A DNA stretch of 64,000 nucleotides from Urbifossiella limnaea (GCF_007747215.1 NZ_CP036273.1:5936322-6000321), one strand, 5' to 3'; shown: positions 52,606-62,051, numbered from the stretch's first letter. Translations and numbers: made by a program. The notes: generated by a model from the letters alone, not told the origin.

Positions 52606-53427
52606 ATGCCGCTGCCGTTCGAGGTGCTGAACCCGCGCGTCCGCCGCGGGCCGTTCCGCGCCGCCCTGTTCGACTTCGACGGCACGCTGTCCCTCATCCG
52701 CGAGGGCTGGCCGCGCGTCATGATCGGCATGATGGTGGAACGCCTCGGCGCCCTGGGGTTGGTCCGCGAGCCGGCCGACGAGGTGTGGGGGCTCGTCGAG
52801 CGCTTCGTGATGGAGCTGAACGGCCACCCGACGGTGGTGCAGATGGCCCGCTTCGCCGACGAAATCCGGACCCGCGGCGGCGAACCCGAGCCGGCCGACG
52901 TGTACTTGCAGGACTACCTCGACCGGCTGATGCGCGTCGTGCGGCAGCGGTGGGACGTGCTCGAGCGCGGCATCGCCCGCCCGGCCGCGTGGGTGGTGCC
53001 GAACGCTCACGCGGTGCTCGATTCGCTCCAGTCGCACGGCGTGCCGCTGTTCCTGGCCAGCGGCACCGACCGCGACGCCGTCGTGTACGAGGGGGCGCTG
53101 CTGGACGTGCTGACGCCGTTCGGCCCGCGGGTGTTCGCCCCCTGCCCCGCCGACCCGACGTTCTCGAAGGGCCGCGTCGCCGCCGACCTCCTCCGCGACC
53201 TCGACCTCGGCGGCGACGAGTTGCTCGGCTTCGGCGACGGGGTGGTGGAGACGAAGGAGGTGAAGCGGGTGGGCGGCGTGATGGTCGGCGTGGCGAGTGC
53301 GGAGCCGGGCGAGTCGGGGGTTCACCCCGGGAAGCGCGAGCGGCTGGCCGCGGCGGGGGCGGACGTGATCGTGCCGGACTACGGCTGCCAGGCGGCGCTG
53401 CTGCGGTGGCTGTGGGGGGAGGATTGA
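52606..53427 (+). CDS. HAD-family hydrolase
   Basis: 273 residues. Motif I LFDFDGTLS holds the nucleophile Asp. Motif II is LASGTDRDAV, with Lys in TFSKGRVAADLL, and motif IV GFGDGVVET supplies an acidic metal ligand. A helical cap lies between motifs I and II (about 30-130). Probably a phosphatase or phosphoglycolate-like enzyme; substrate unknown. ATG 52606 is preferred over 52576, which overlaps the -10 element. Confidence 0.85.
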   Translation: MPLPFEVLNPRVRRGPFRAALFDFDGTLSLIREGWPRVMIGMMVERLGALGLVREPADEVWGLVERFVMELNGHPTVVQMARFADEIRTRGGEPEPADVYLQDYLDRLMRVVRQRWDVLERGIARPAAWVVPNAHAVLDSLQSHGVPLFLASGTDRDAVVYEGALLDVLTPFGPRVFAPCPADPTFSKGRVAADLLRDLDLGGDELLGFGDGVVETKEVKRVGGVMVGVASAEPGESGVHPGKRERLAAAGADVIVPDYGCQAALLRWLWGED

Positions 53428-53523
53428 TCCGCCGCGGGCGGCGACCTTCCGCGCCTTGAGGCGCGACCGCACACCTGTCACACTGGTAAAGCCGGCCGCG
53501 CCCGCCGGCCCGGAGCACGGCCG

Positions 53524-54396
53524 ATGTCGATGACCAACTGCCCGTCCTGCGGGCTGCCGCGGGCCGACGAGCTCCTCGCCGTCGCCCCCTGTCCGCTCTG
53601 CGGAGCCGACGGCCATCCCGTCGCCGTCGAAGCCCCGCCCCCTCCTCCCGAGCCGGTCGCGGCACCTCCGCCGCCGGCCGCTGCGAGCTCGCACTTCGGG
53701 CTCGGCCTTGTCATCGGCCTCCTGCTCGGGACCGCCCTCGGCGCCGGCGTCGTCCTCGGCTGGCCGGCGCGGCCGAGCCCCGAACCCGACACCGTCGCGG
53801 CTGCCGCGCCGCCCGCGGACACGCCACCCCTTCCGCCGACGCCGAAGTCGCCGGACGCGCCCGCGGTCGCGCCGCCGACGGTCCCCACGGCGAAGGACAA
53901 GCCGAACCCGTTCCGCCCGACCGGCCCGACGCCGCTCGTGCTCGACAACCCCGACGGCGAGACGCGGCCGGTGGTGCGGCCCGGCGGGCACCTCGTCCTC
54001 GCCGGGCAGGTCAAGCGGCTCGTCGTCCCGGGGCTGAAGGCCGGCGCGGTGCTCGACGCTTCCCAGCTCAGCGCCGCGGAGGTGGAAGTAACCGGGCCGA
54101 TCGACGGCGGCGCCCGGCTCGTCGCCCGCGCCCCCGGCGGCACGGTCGTCTTCCGCGCGACGGTCGACGGCGGGTCGGTCGTGGACGTGGTCGGCCGGCA
54201 GGTGACGTTCGACGCCCCCGTCGGCGGGGCGAACACCCGCGTGACGGTGGCGCTGACGAGCGGCGGCGAGTTGCGGGTGGCGGCGCTGACCGGGTCGGCG
54301 CGGCTGCAATACCGCCGGGCGACCCCGGCCGACCCGCCGGTGCGGCTGTCGGTCGGGCGGGTGACGCCGCCGGCGGTCGTGGTCGAGGTGCCGTGA
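53524..54396 (+). CDS. Zinc-ribbon, single-pass membrane protein with beta-rich C-terminus
   Basis: 290 residues, no named family recognised. An N-terminal ribbon CPSCG...CPLCG (residues 6-27) is followed by a Pro-rich stretch, a membrane helix at about 58-79 (GLGLVIGLLLGTALGAGVVLG), a long Pro/Ala linker to ~135, and a beta-strand-rich domain with repeated polarity (VVRPGGHLVLAGQVKRLVVP; GSVVDVVGRQVTFDAPVGG). Topology is probably N-in, C-out. It lies alone between convergent and co-directional neighbours. Confidence 0.72.
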   Translation: MSMTNCPSCGLPRADELLAVAPCPLCGADGHPVAVEAPPPPPEPVAAPPPPAAASSHFGLGLVIGLLLGTALGAGVVLGWPARPSPEPDTVAAAAPPADTPPLPPTPKSPDAPAVAPPTVPTAKDKPNPFRPTGPTPLVLDNPDGETRPVVRPGGHLVLAGQVKRLVVPGLKAGAVLDASQLSAAEVEVTGPIDGGARLVARAPGGTVVFRATVDGGSVVDVVGRQVTFDAPVGGANTRVTVALTSGGELRVAALTGSARLQYRRATPADPPVRLSVGRVTPPAVVVEVP

Positions 54397-54405
54397 CGCC
54401 GCCGG

Positions 54406-55203
54406 CTACTCCTTCCCCGGCTCCGCGTCCTTGGCGCCGGCGCCGGGCTGCTCCACCGCCCCGGCCACGGTCGTCACCACCTTCACGTTGAACGACCCCG
54501 CCCCCTTGCCGACCGACGTGACGATCAGCCGGTGCTCGCCGCCGCGCTTCGGCTTGTACACGATCCGGCAGTTCGGGTAGCCGCCGCCGTCGTCGTCCTG
54601 GGCCACCACCTTGCCGCCGGCGCCCTCGATCTGCAGGTACGGGTCGAAGTTCCCCTTGTCGGCCCCGTCCACGGTGACGATGTAGATCTGCCCCGCCTTG
54701 AAATTCACCGGGAACGCCTTGTGCGGCCCGCGCTGGCCGCCGCCGGCCGGGTTCGCGTACGGCGGGTCGTTGAACGTCAGCTTCGACTCCTGCGCGACCA
54801 GCGGCTGCTTCGCCATCGGGATCGGCGTCACCGTCACCGAGTAGTTCAGCAACATGTTGTCGAGGTCGTCCTCGCCGACGGTCGGGAGCACGGTCAGGCG
54901 GTACTCGCGGGTCTCCTTCGGGAGCACGTAGGCGCTGAACTGGTCGCCGGTGACGAAGGCGTCGCCGGTGCCGAGGAAGTTGCCCGGCCGGAGGCTGACG
55001 CTGGGGGTGAACCCGTCGGCGTCGACGCGGACGAGGTACAGCTTGCCGACCTCCATGCGGAACTTGTGGACGCCGGCCTTGACCGTGCCCTGGCCGGTGA
55101 ACTCCTTCTCGGCCTTCGGCGGCGGCTGGCCGCCGGCGCCGGGGCCGGTGACGACGAGGCCGCCGAACAGGACGGCGGCGGCGGCGAGGCGGAACAGGCG
55201 CAT
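54406..55203 (-). CDS. Secreted pre-peptidase C-terminal (PPC)-like domain protein, copy A
   Basis: 265 residues. Signal peptide at about 1-25, then beta-rich modules: KAGVHKFRMEVGKLYLVRVD, DGFTPSVSLRPG, and a second unit FKAGQIYIVTVDGADKGNFD, FDPYLQIEGAGGKVVAQDDD, RGGEHRLIVTSVGKGAGSF. The DPYLxxxGxxGxxxAxDDD pattern is that of bacterial PPC domains. It is a tandem paralogue of the next gene with the same domain order. AGAGG precedes the ATG. Function unknown; probably exported. Confidence 0.78.
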   Translation of the reverse strand: MRLFRLAAAAVLFGGLVVTGPGAGGQPPPKAEKEFTGQGTVKAGVHKFRMEVGKLYLVRVDADGFTPSVSLRPGNFLGTGDAFVTGDQFSAYVLPKETREYRLTVLPTVGEDDLDNMLLNYSVTVTPIPMAKQPLVAQESKLTFNDPPYANPAGGGQRGPHKAFPVNFKAGQIYIVTVDGADKGNFDPYLQIEGAGGKVVAQDDDGGGYPNCRIVYKPKRGGEHRLIVTSVGKGAGSFNVKVVTTVAGAVEQPGAGAKDAEPGKE

Positions 55204-55227
55204 CGGGAAACCTCTTTCAGGGACGAA

Positions 55228-55303
55228 GGGACGGAGGGACGGAGGGACAAGAGGAAGAAGGAACGGGGGCAGTTCGGTTCCTGTCCCTCCGTCCCTCCGT
55301 CCC
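55228..55303. repeat. Octamer hairpin (GGGACGGA / TCCGTCCC) between PPC paralogues
   Basis: 55228-55249 and 55282-55303 are exact 22-base complements built from GGGACGGA units; a further unit extends the left arm from 55220. The loop is 32 bases. It starts about 17 bases from the start of copy A and ends 6 bases before the stop of copy B. Confidence 0.85.
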
Positions 55304-55308
55304 AACCC

Positions 55309-56124
55309 TTACTTCTCGTCGATCGGGTTGGACTTACCGCCCTTCGGGGCCGCGCCGCCGGCGCCGGCCACGGTGGTGACGACCTTCAGCCGGTACTCGC
55401 CGGTACGGTTGCCGAGGCCGGTGGCGATCAGCCGGTGTTCGCCGCCGCGCTTCGGCTGGTACACGATGAGGCTGTTGAGGCTCTCGCCGCCGTCGTCGTT
55501 CTCGGCCACCACCTTGCCGCCCGGGCCTTCCACGATCAGGTACGGGTCGAACTGCCCCTGCGTCGCCATGTCGAGGGTGATGATGTAGATCTGCCCGGCC
55601 TTGAAGTTGATGTCGTAGGCCTTGTGCGGGCCGCGGTTCCCGCCGCCGTTCGGGTTCTGGTACACCGGGTCGCCGGCGACCGTCTTGTCCTTCTTGTCCA
55701 GCATCGGCTCCTTGGACATCGGGATGGCGGTGACCGTGGCCGAGTAGTCGAACAGCTGGCCGTCGAGCTCGTCGTCGTCGAGGTTGGGGGTGACGACGAC
55801 GCGGTAGTCGCGGCTCTCCTTCGGCAGGACGTAGCCCTCGAACGAGTCGCCCTCCACGTTGCCGCCCATGAACCCGCTGCCGGTGCGGAGGAACGACCCG
55901 GGGCGGATGAGGACCGACGGGGTGAACCCGTTGGCCTCGACCTTCACCTTGTACATGAAGCCGGTCTGCATGTTGAACCGGTGGACGCCGACCTTGACCT
56001 GGCCCTTGCCGGTCTGCGTCTTGGGGGTGCTGGGCGGCTGGCCGCCGGCGCCGGGCGCGAACAGCACCGCGCCGGCGAGGAGGGCGGCCAGGACCGCGGC
56101 CCGGCGGAGTCGGGTGAGGGACAT
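55309..56124 (-). CDS. Secreted PPC-like domain protein, copy B
   Basis: 271 residues, clearly homologous to copy A: VGVHRFNMQTGFMYKVKVEA, NGFTPSVLIRPGSFLRTG, GYVLPKESRDYRVVVTPN, FKAGQIYIITLDMATQGQFD, FDPYLIVEGPGGKVVAENDD and RGGEHRLIATGLGNRTGEY. Signal peptide at about 1-28. As the upstream gene of the pair it probably carries the main promoter. The paralogues differ in acidity and in a short insertion (GGNVEGDS). Confidence 0.78.
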   Translation of the reverse strand: MSLTRLRRAAVLAALLAGAVLFAPGAGGQPPSTPKTQTGKGQVKVGVHRFNMQTGFMYKVKVEANGFTPSVLIRPGSFLRTGSGFMGGNVEGDSFEGYVLPKESRDYRVVVTPNLDDDELDGQLFDYSATVTAIPMSKEPMLDKKDKTVAGDPVYQNPNGGGNRGPHKAYDINFKAGQIYIITLDMATQGQFDPYLIVEGPGGKVVAENDDGGESLNSLIVYQPKRGGEHRLIATGLGNRTGEYRLKVVTTVAGAGGAAPKGGKSNPIDEK

Positions 56125-56175
56125 CGGGGGGTCTCGGTGCGGGCGGGCCGCCGAAGGGCGGCCGTTCCCGCCGCC

Positions 56176-56181
56176 AGTGTA
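56176..56181 (-). promoter_or_regulatory. Candidate -10 element TACACT, PPC copy B
   Basis: On the minus strand GGTGTACACTGG, 51 bases upstream of the ATG. It belongs to the TACANT set. Confidence 0.35.
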
Positions 56182-56369
56182 CACCGACTCCCGCGGCGGG
56201 GAAAGGAGGTGCAACCGGGGACGTTACGCCACCCCCACGACCGCGACCATCGGCACGACCACCCCTCCCGCCGGCGCGGAAATCCGACTCGCCTATCCAC
56301 TATTCCTGACAAGTCCGGTCCAACGCCGCGTACAACACCAGTGCCCCCACTTCTCCCAGAGGTCGCACC

Positions 56370-58715
56370 ATGACACGCCAGCTCCGCCCCGAGTTGCTTG
56401 AGGACCGCAGCGTCCCCGCCGCGGTCGGTGCCCTCGACCCGTCGTTCGACACCGACGGCCTCGTCCGCACGACATTCGGAGCCACCGACACGGGTAGCGC
56501 CGTCGCCGTCCAGCCCGACGGCAAGGTCGTCGTCGCCGGGCTCACCACCAACGGCAACGACGTGGCCGTCGTCCGTTACAACCCCGACGGAAGCCTCGAC
56601 ACCAGCTTCGACACCGACGGCAAGGCCACCTACGACCTGGGGGCCGGCATCCTCACCCCGCAGATTACCGGCCTGGCCCTCCAGGACGACGGCAAGATCG
56701 TCATCTGCGGGTACGGCAACATCGGCGGCGACGACGACTTCGTCGTGGTCCGACTCAACGCCAACGGCAGCGCGGACACGACGTTCAGCGCCGACGGCCG
56801 GGCCACCCGCAACTTCGCCGGCGGCGGCACCAACGACGACCAGGCGTTCGGCGTGGCCGTCCTCGGCACCGGCGCGACGCGGAAGATCATCCTCGTCGGG
56901 TCCTCCGACCAGACGACCGCTGGCACCGGGTTCGACTTCGCGGTCGCGTCATTCAACGACAACGGCACCACCGACACCGCCTTCAACGCCGGCGGCACCC
57001 CCGGCCGGCTGACCCGCACCCTCGGCGGCACCGACCGCGGCCGGGCCGTCGCCATCGACAGCGCCGACCGCATCGTCGTGGCCGGGTTCACCAACGGCGG
57101 CGGCACGAACGACTTCGGCGTCCTCCGCGTCCTGCCCGCCGGGACCGTCGACGTCGCCTTCAACGGCACCGGCACTCAGACAGTGAACTTCGGCGCCGAC
57201 GACCAGGCCACCAGCGTGGCCGTCCGGCCCGACGACCGCATCGTCGTCGGCGGGTTCAGCGACGCCGGGTTCGCCGACTTCGCCGTCGCCCAACTCACCG
57301 CGACCGGGTTGCAGGACACCGCCGGGTTCAACCCCACCGGCGCCGGCGCCGTCGGCAGCGCCCCCGGCCGGTTCACCTTCAACTTCGGCGCCCTCGGCGT
57401 GGTCGAGCGCGCCAACGCCATCGCCCTCCAGCCGGACGACAAGATCGTGCTCGCCGGGTTCAGCGCCATCAACGCCACCGGCGGCAACCCGAACGACTTC
57501 GCCGTCGCCCGGGTCACCGCCGACGGCAAGCTCGACACCAGCTTCGCCACCGACGGCCGGGCCACCGCCGACTTCGGCGCCGACGACCAGGGCGCCGGCG
57601 CGGCCATCGACAACAACGGCCGCGTCGTCGTGGCCGGGTTCACCACCAGCAACAACGACTTCGCCGTGGCCCGGTTCGTCGGTTCGGTCGAGAAGGGGGA
57701 CCGGGTCGTGGTCGGCGGGTCAACGAACGGCGCCGCCCAGGGCTTCGACCCGAACGCCGCGGGCGTCCTCCCGGCCGTGCAGACGTTCACGGGGGCGCCG
57801 TTCGGCGCCGTCGCCGCGAACGTCCGCACCGCGGTCGGCGACGTGGACGGCGACGGCATCGACGACGCCATCCTGGTGACCGGGCCGGGCGTGGCCATTC
57901 GCGTGGCGGTGCTCAGCGGGGCCGACGGCGCCACTCTGCTGGTCAACCCGTTCGACCCGTTCGGCGGCGGCTTCACCGGCGGCGGGTTCGTCACCGCCGG
58001 CGACTTCGACCTCGACGGCAAGGCCGAGTTCATCGTGACCCCGGACGAGGGGGGCGGCCCGCGGGTGAGCATCTTCACCCGCAACGCCGACGGCACCACC
58101 ACCACGAAGGCCAACTTCTTCGGCATCGACGACGCCGACTTCCGCGGCGGCGCCCGCGCCGCGACCGGCGACGTGGACGGCGACGGCACCCCCGACCTGG
58201 CGGTGGCGGCCGGGTTCGGCGGCGGGCCGCGGGTGGCCCTGTTCGACGGCGGCACCGTGTTCGGCACCCCGACCCGGATCGTGGGCGACTTCTTCGCCTT
58301 CCCCGGCACCGACGCCGTGAACCTCCGCAACGGGGCGTTCGTGGCCGCCGGCGACGTGGACGGCGACGGGTTCGCCGACCTGGCGTTCGGCGGCGGCCCC
58401 GGCGGCGCCCCGCGGGTGTTCGTGCTGAGCGGCGCGCTGGTGAGCGCCGGCAACGTGGGCGGGGCGCAGGCGGCGCCGGTGCTGAACTTCTTCGTGGCGA
58501 ACGACACCGACGACCGCGGCGGGGTGCGGGTGGCCTTGGCCGACCTGGACGGCGACCAGAAGGCGGACGTGCTGGCCGGCAGCGGCCAGAACCGGCCGGC
58601 GGGGGTGCGGGTGTACCTCGGCAAGAACATTACCGGTTCGGCCGAGCCGGCGACGTTCCAGGATCTGGCGTTGTTCGGCGGCGCCGTCCTGCCGGGCGGG
58701 GTGTTCGTGGGGTAA
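56370..58715 (+). CDS. Secreted delta-60 repeat / FG-GAP (VCBS) protein
   Basis: 781 residues. The N-terminus RPELLEDRSVPAA matches the planctomycete LE-x-R-x-VPA leader. About 20-440: delta-60 repeats, each with an LDxSFxxDG start and a QPDGKVVVAG or QPDDKIVLAG core (for example IALQPDDKIVLAGF). About 450-781: VCBS/FG-GAP repeats with calcium-binding loops DVDGDGIDD, DFDLDGKAE, DVDGDGTPD, DVDGDGFAD and DLDGDQKAD. Probably two propellers on the cell surface or secreted. AGAGG lies 6 bases before the ATG. Confidence 0.87.
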   Translation: MTRQLRPELLEDRSVPAAVGALDPSFDTDGLVRTTFGATDTGSAVAVQPDGKVVVAGLTTNGNDVAVVRYNPDGSLDTSFDTDGKATYDLGAGILTPQITGLALQDDGKIVICGYGNIGGDDDFVVVRLNANGSADTTFSADGRATRNFAGGGTNDDQAFGVAVLGTGATRKIILVGSSDQTTAGTGFDFAVASFNDNGTTDTAFNAGGTPGRLTRTLGGTDRGRAVAIDSADRIVVAGFTNGGGTNDFGVLRVLPAGTVDVAFNGTGTQTVNFGADDQATSVAVRPDDRIVVGGFSDAGFADFAVAQLTATGLQDTAGFNPTGAGAVGSAPGRFTFNFGALGVVERANAIALQPDDKIVLAGFSAINATGGNPNDFAVARVTADGKLDTSFATDGRATADFGADDQGAGAAIDNNGRVVVAGFTTSNNDFAVARFVGSVEKGDRVVVGGSTNGAAQGFDPNAAGVLPAVQTFTGAPFGAVAANVRTAVGDVDGDGIDDAILVTGPGVAIRVAVLSGADGATLLVNPFDPFGGGFTGGGFVTAGDFDLDGKAEFIVTPDEGGGPRVSIFTRNADGTTTTKANFFGIDDADFRGGARAATGDVDGDGTPDLAVAAGFGGGPRVALFDGGTVFGTPTRIVGDFFAFPGTDAVNLRNGAFVAAGDVDGDGFADLAFGGGPGGAPRVFVLSGALVSAGNVGGAQAAPVLNFFVANDTDDRGGVRVALADLDGDQKADVLAGSGQNRPAGVRVYLGKNITGSAEPATFQDLALFGGAVLPGGVFVG

Positions 58716-58735
58716 CGCCCGCGCGGGCGCCGGCG

Positions 58736-59596
58736 CTACCAGTCGGCGAGTACCTCGCCGCCGGCCGGGGTGACGGCGCCCCAGAACACGGCCTCATCGA
58801 TACTGGCGCGGAGGTGGCGCACCGAGCCGTCGCCGAGCCCGACGGGCATCGCCGTCGGGTGGCCGGTTTGAGGGATGCGGGGGTCGCAGTTCCGGGTGTA
58901 AGGCGCCGGCGGGCGGACCTGGAACGTCCGCCCGCGCCGGCTGGCGACCGTTCGGCCCAGATTCGCCGCGTCGGAGACCGGGTATACGTCGCTCTCCGAC
59001 GGATACAACAAATCGATCGGGCCACGGTCCGCGAACGTCGCGCGGCGGACAGGGTACCCCACCTTGGACATGCGGAACCAGAATTGTGCCTCGTCCGGGC
59101 CGCACTCGAAGGCGTGGTGCTCTGCGAAGAGGATGGTATTCGACAGGCCGTCGGGAATCGTCCGGTCGAGGAACGGGATGCCTTGGAAGACGTGGGCGTT
59201 TCCGGCGTAGCTCGTGATCGGCAGACTTGCGTCGGTGACGTATGCAGTCGGGTCGAGCGGGCAGATTAAGATGGGAACTCGGCGGTCCATCGCCTTGATG
59301 TCCGATCGGCTGATCGGATAGGCCTCAAGGTACGGCAGCGTCGTAATGAAGATATTGTCCTCGGCGTAGGTGTGCGCTGAGACGAGCAGGCGCGCGTCGG
59401 CGCGCGGCAGGCGACCGTTATGGCTGCCCGCCGCAGTGTGGAGGCCGAGTACGAGTTGCCGGAGTTGGTTGGCGCACCTGGACTGAGCGGCCGCAGCCCG
59501 CACGCCCTGAACTGCCGGAATCAGGAGGCCGATCAAGACGCCCACGATCGCGATGACCAGTAGGAGTTCCACCAGCGTCATGGCCCGGCGTGTCAT
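58736..59596 (-). CDS. DUF1559 protein with pseudopilin-type N-terminus
   Basis: 286 residues. RRAMTLVELLLVIAIVGVLI is a prepilin peptidase-type cleavage and membrane segment. The DUF1559 core follows (CANQLRQLVLGLHTAAGSHN; GLSNTILFAEHH) and ends with GLGDGSVRHLRASIDEAV. GAGGAG lies 7 bases before the ATG. Downstream of, and co-directional with, a small exported protein gene, possibly its partner. Not closely similar to the DUF1559 gene at 13071 outside the family motifs. Confidence 0.87.
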   Translation of the reverse strand: MTRRAMTLVELLLVIAIVGVLIGLLIPAVQGVRAAAAQSRCANQLRQLVLGLHTAAGSHNGRLPRADARLLVSAHTYAEDNIFITTLPYLEAYPISRSDIKAMDRRVPILICPLDPTAYVTDASLPITSYAGNAHVFQGIPFLDRTIPDGLSNTILFAEHHAFECGPDEAQFWFRMSKVGYPVRRATFADRGPIDLLYPSESDVYPVSDAANLGRTVASRRGRTFQVRPPAPYTRNCDPRIPQTGHPTAMPVGLGDGSVRHLRASIDEAVFWGAVTPAGGEVLADW

Positions 59597-59664
59597 AACC
59601 GACTCCTCGTGGCGCAACTCACTCCCTCCTGTCGCGATCGACACATGACCACGACGGCCATTTC

Positions 59665-60144
59665 TTACGGCGGGGGCGGGTCGCCACCGCCCTCGTCGTC
59701 GTCGTTGAAACCCTTCTTGGCCTTGGTCTTGGCCTTGATCAGGGGGTCGGTGGACTTGTAGGCGTGGTCGAGACCCAGGAGACCCTTCTTGAGGGTCATT
59801 TTCCCCTCGACCCAGTACTCGGTGTCGGGGCTCAAACCGGTCACGAGTCCGTCCCAGAACCCATCTTTCGTGTCGGCGGCTACCGTCTTGATCAGGTCTC
59901 CCTGCGCACCGCCTGCCTTGACCGCATACACGTTGACCTCGACCTTGGACACGGACCACCCTTGCGGGTAGATGTAGGTGCCGGTCGGCTGAATCGATGT
60001 CGAAGTCACCCCTGGGCTCGTCGTAGTGAACTCGACCTTCGCCCCTTCGGGCGGGTCCACGAGGTCAGCCCGCGCCTGCCCGCTGCCCAGCAGCACCATC
60101 GCGAGCGCCAGCCCGAGCAGGGCCGGCATCCGACCGCACCTCAT
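59665..60144 (-). CDS. Small exported protein, fibronectin type III-like
   Basis: 159 residues. Signal peptide at about 1-26 (GLALAMVLLGSGQARA). The body is beta-rich with a loose Fn3-like pattern (GLSPDTEYWVEGKMTL). The C-terminus is Lys-rich then Asp/Gly/Pro-rich (KAKKGFNDDDEGGGDPPPP), a disordered tail. No firm family assignment. It lies 68 bases upstream of the DUF1559 gene on the same strand. Confidence 0.65.
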   Translation of the reverse strand: MRCGRMPALLGLALAMVLLGSGQARADLVDPPEGAKVEFTTTSPGVTSTSIQPTGTYIYPQGWSVSKVEVNVYAVKAGGAQGDLIKTVAADTKDGFWDGLVTGLSPDTEYWVEGKMTLKKGLLGLDHAYKSTDPLIKAKTKAKKGFNDDDEGGGDPPPP

Positions 60145-60514
60145 CGCATCCCCCGTGTCATGGTAGCGGATCGATCGTGCGCGCGTCCTGCAACGAGTGC
60201 GTCCTCGGGTGCCGATTGTAATGCCCCCCCCCCATTAACGAATGATGAGAATCCCCACCTTCCCGAACGAGGTTCTCGGACACCGGCCAGTGCCCCCTGG
60301 CCGTAACCCGTCAAGTGCGCTCCGGGCGTCCGGCCTCGCCGGGAGCCCGCGTGGGATGGGCTGAGCTCGCCCGCACTCTGCCGTCAAGCGGGCGCACCGT
60401 CGCGGGCGTGGTGATTTTTTCCCACGTGCCGCGACTCGTGTTCTAAGCTACCAGAAGAATTCGTGCCGTCAGAGTTTGCCCGACCCGCACCGTCGCCCCG
60501 AGCCGGAAGGCCCG
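60145..60514. other. 370-base intergenic region between divergent genes
   Basis: No gene is recognised. It contains a run of nine C residues (about 60226-60234), a short inverted repeat GGCCAG/CTGGCC (about 60282-60302), and a relatively AT-rich patch near 60415-60475 (GTGATTTTTTCCCACG; GAAGAATTC) that probably contains the kinase promoter. Confidence 0.45.
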
Positions 60515-61927
60515 ATGCCGGCACCCGCGTCCGTCCCCGAACTCCTCGACCGGCTCCGCCGCAGCGGCCTCGTGCCGCCCGACCGGCTCGACGGCTTCGT
60601 CGCCGGCCTCGCCGCGTCCGGCCAGTCGCCCGCCACGCCCGCCGCCCTGCTCGACCGCATGGTCGACGCCGGGATGATCACGCGGTTCCACGCCGACAAG
60701 CTCGCCGCCGGGAAGTACAAGGGCTTCCAGATCGGCAGCTACCTGATCCTCGACCAGCTCGGCACCGGCGGCATGGGCCAGGTGTACCTCGCCGAGCACG
60801 CCTCGATGCGGCGGCTCGTCGCGCTCAAGGTGCTGCCGGTGTTCGCCGCCGACGACGCGGTGGCCCGCGAGCGGTTCCTGCGCGAGGCCCGCGCCGCCGC
60901 CACGCTCGACCACCCGAACGTCGTCCGCGTCTTCGACCTGTGCCAGGAAGGCCGGCTGCTCTACCTCGTGATGGAGTACGTGGAGGGGATCAGCCTCCAG
61001 GCGCTGGTGGCGCGCACCGGCCCGCTCGACGTGACGGCCGCGTGTCACTACGCCCGGCAGGTGCTGTACGGCCTCCAGCACGCGCACGACCTCGGCTTCG
61101 TCCACCGCGACATCAAGCCGGCGAACCTGCTGCTGGACCGCTCCGGCGTGGTGAAGATTCTCGACCTCGGCCTGGTCCGCTCCCAGGCCGACGTCCCCGG
61201 CGGGCTGACGTGCAAGCTCGACAACCGCACCATCCTCGGCACCGCCGACTACGTGGCCCCCGAGCAGGCGGTGGACAGCTCGAACGTGGACATCCGGGCC
61301 GACCTGTACTCGCTCGGCGCGACGCTGTACTTCCTGCTCGCCGGCCGGACGCTGTTCCCCGACGGGCGGACGGCGCAGAAGCTGGTGTGGCAGCAGATCA
61401 AGGAGCCGGTGCCGGTCGGCCGGTTCCGGCCGGAGGTGCCGGCGGGGCTGGCGGACGTGGTTCACACGCTGCTGCAGAAGCGGCCCGAGGACCGCTTCCG
61501 GACGCCGGCGGAGGCGTTCGAGGCGCTGGCCCCGTGGGACGACGCCGACGTGGCGGTGCCGCCGGACGAGTGGATGCCGCCGCTGCCGGCGCGGGTGCAG
61601 GCCTCGCGCACCGCCAGCGCCCCCGGCCCCGTGCGGGCGTCGGGCAGCACGTCGCAAATCCTGACGATCGCGATGCGGAGCGGCACCGGGCTGGCGCGCC
61701 GGCCGAACGACCCCGGCTCGACCGCAGTCGGCACCGGCTCCGGGATGCGCCGGGCCGACCCGTCGGCGGAGACGGCGGCGCAGGCGAACGACACGCTCGG
61801 CGACACGCCGGGGCCGCCGCGCCGCCCGCGGGAGCGGAAGGGGTTTCCGCTGCTGGTGTGGGTCGTGGTGTGCGCCGCGGCGGCGGCCGCCGCCGCGACC
61901 GCGGCGGTGGTGACGGCGATGCGGTAG
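60515..61927 (+). CDS. Membrane-anchored Ser/Thr protein kinase
   Basis: 470 residues. An ~80-residue leader (LLDRMVDAGMITRFHADKLA) is shared with the kinase at 3934. Hanks kinase at about 80-340: LGTGGMGQVYLAEH, ALKVL Lys, FVHRDIKPANLL, DLG in place of DFG (Asp kept), YVAPEQ. A Pro/Ser-rich juxtamembrane linker follows, and one C-terminal transmembrane helix (LLVWVVVCAAAAAAAATAAV) with almost nothing beyond it. Catalytically competent by motif. GGAAGG lies 5 bases before the ATG. Confidence 0.88.
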   Translation: MPAPASVPELLDRLRRSGLVPPDRLDGFVAGLAASGQSPATPAALLDRMVDAGMITRFHADKLAAGKYKGFQIGSYLILDQLGTGGMGQVYLAEHASMRRLVALKVLPVFAADDAVARERFLREARAAATLDHPNVVRVFDLCQEGRLLYLVMEYVEGISLQALVARTGPLDVTAACHYARQVLYGLQHAHDLGFVHRDIKPANLLLDRSGVVKILDLGLVRSQADVPGGLTCKLDNRTILGTADYVAPEQAVDSSNVDIRADLYSLGATLYFLLAGRTLFPDGRTAQKLVWQQIKEPVPVGRFRPEVPAGLADVVHTLLQKRPEDRFRTPAEAFEALAPWDDADVAVPPDEWMPPLPARVQASRTASAPGPVRASGSTSQILTIAMRSGTGLARRPNDPGSTAVGTGSGMRRADPSAETAAQANDTLGDTPGPPRRPRERKGFPLLVWVVVCAAAAAAAATAAVVTAMR

Positions 61928-61931
61928 CGTC

Positions 61932-62051
61932 GTTGGCAGTTGTAATTTGTCAGTTGCAATCTGGCTGACGAGCCGCGGTGGCCCCTGATGTGATGCTGGG
62001 GCCTGATCCTCTCGCCAGCCAAGTTACAAATTGCAAATTACCACCAACAAC
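61932..62051. repeat. AT-rich imperfect hairpin between kinase and DUF1080 genes
   Basis: Arms 61932-61972 and 62011-62051 are imperfect complements (TGTAATTTGTCAGTTGCAAT against AAATTGCAAATTACCACC). An inner palindrome GGCCCC/GGGGCC lies in the loop. AT-richer than flanking genes, and placed exactly between two convergent stops. Confidence 0.7.

Noticed and set aside
60226-60234. Run of nine C residues as a programmed slippage or phase-variation tract
   Set aside because: It lies in an intergenic region outside any frame; no gene would be switched.
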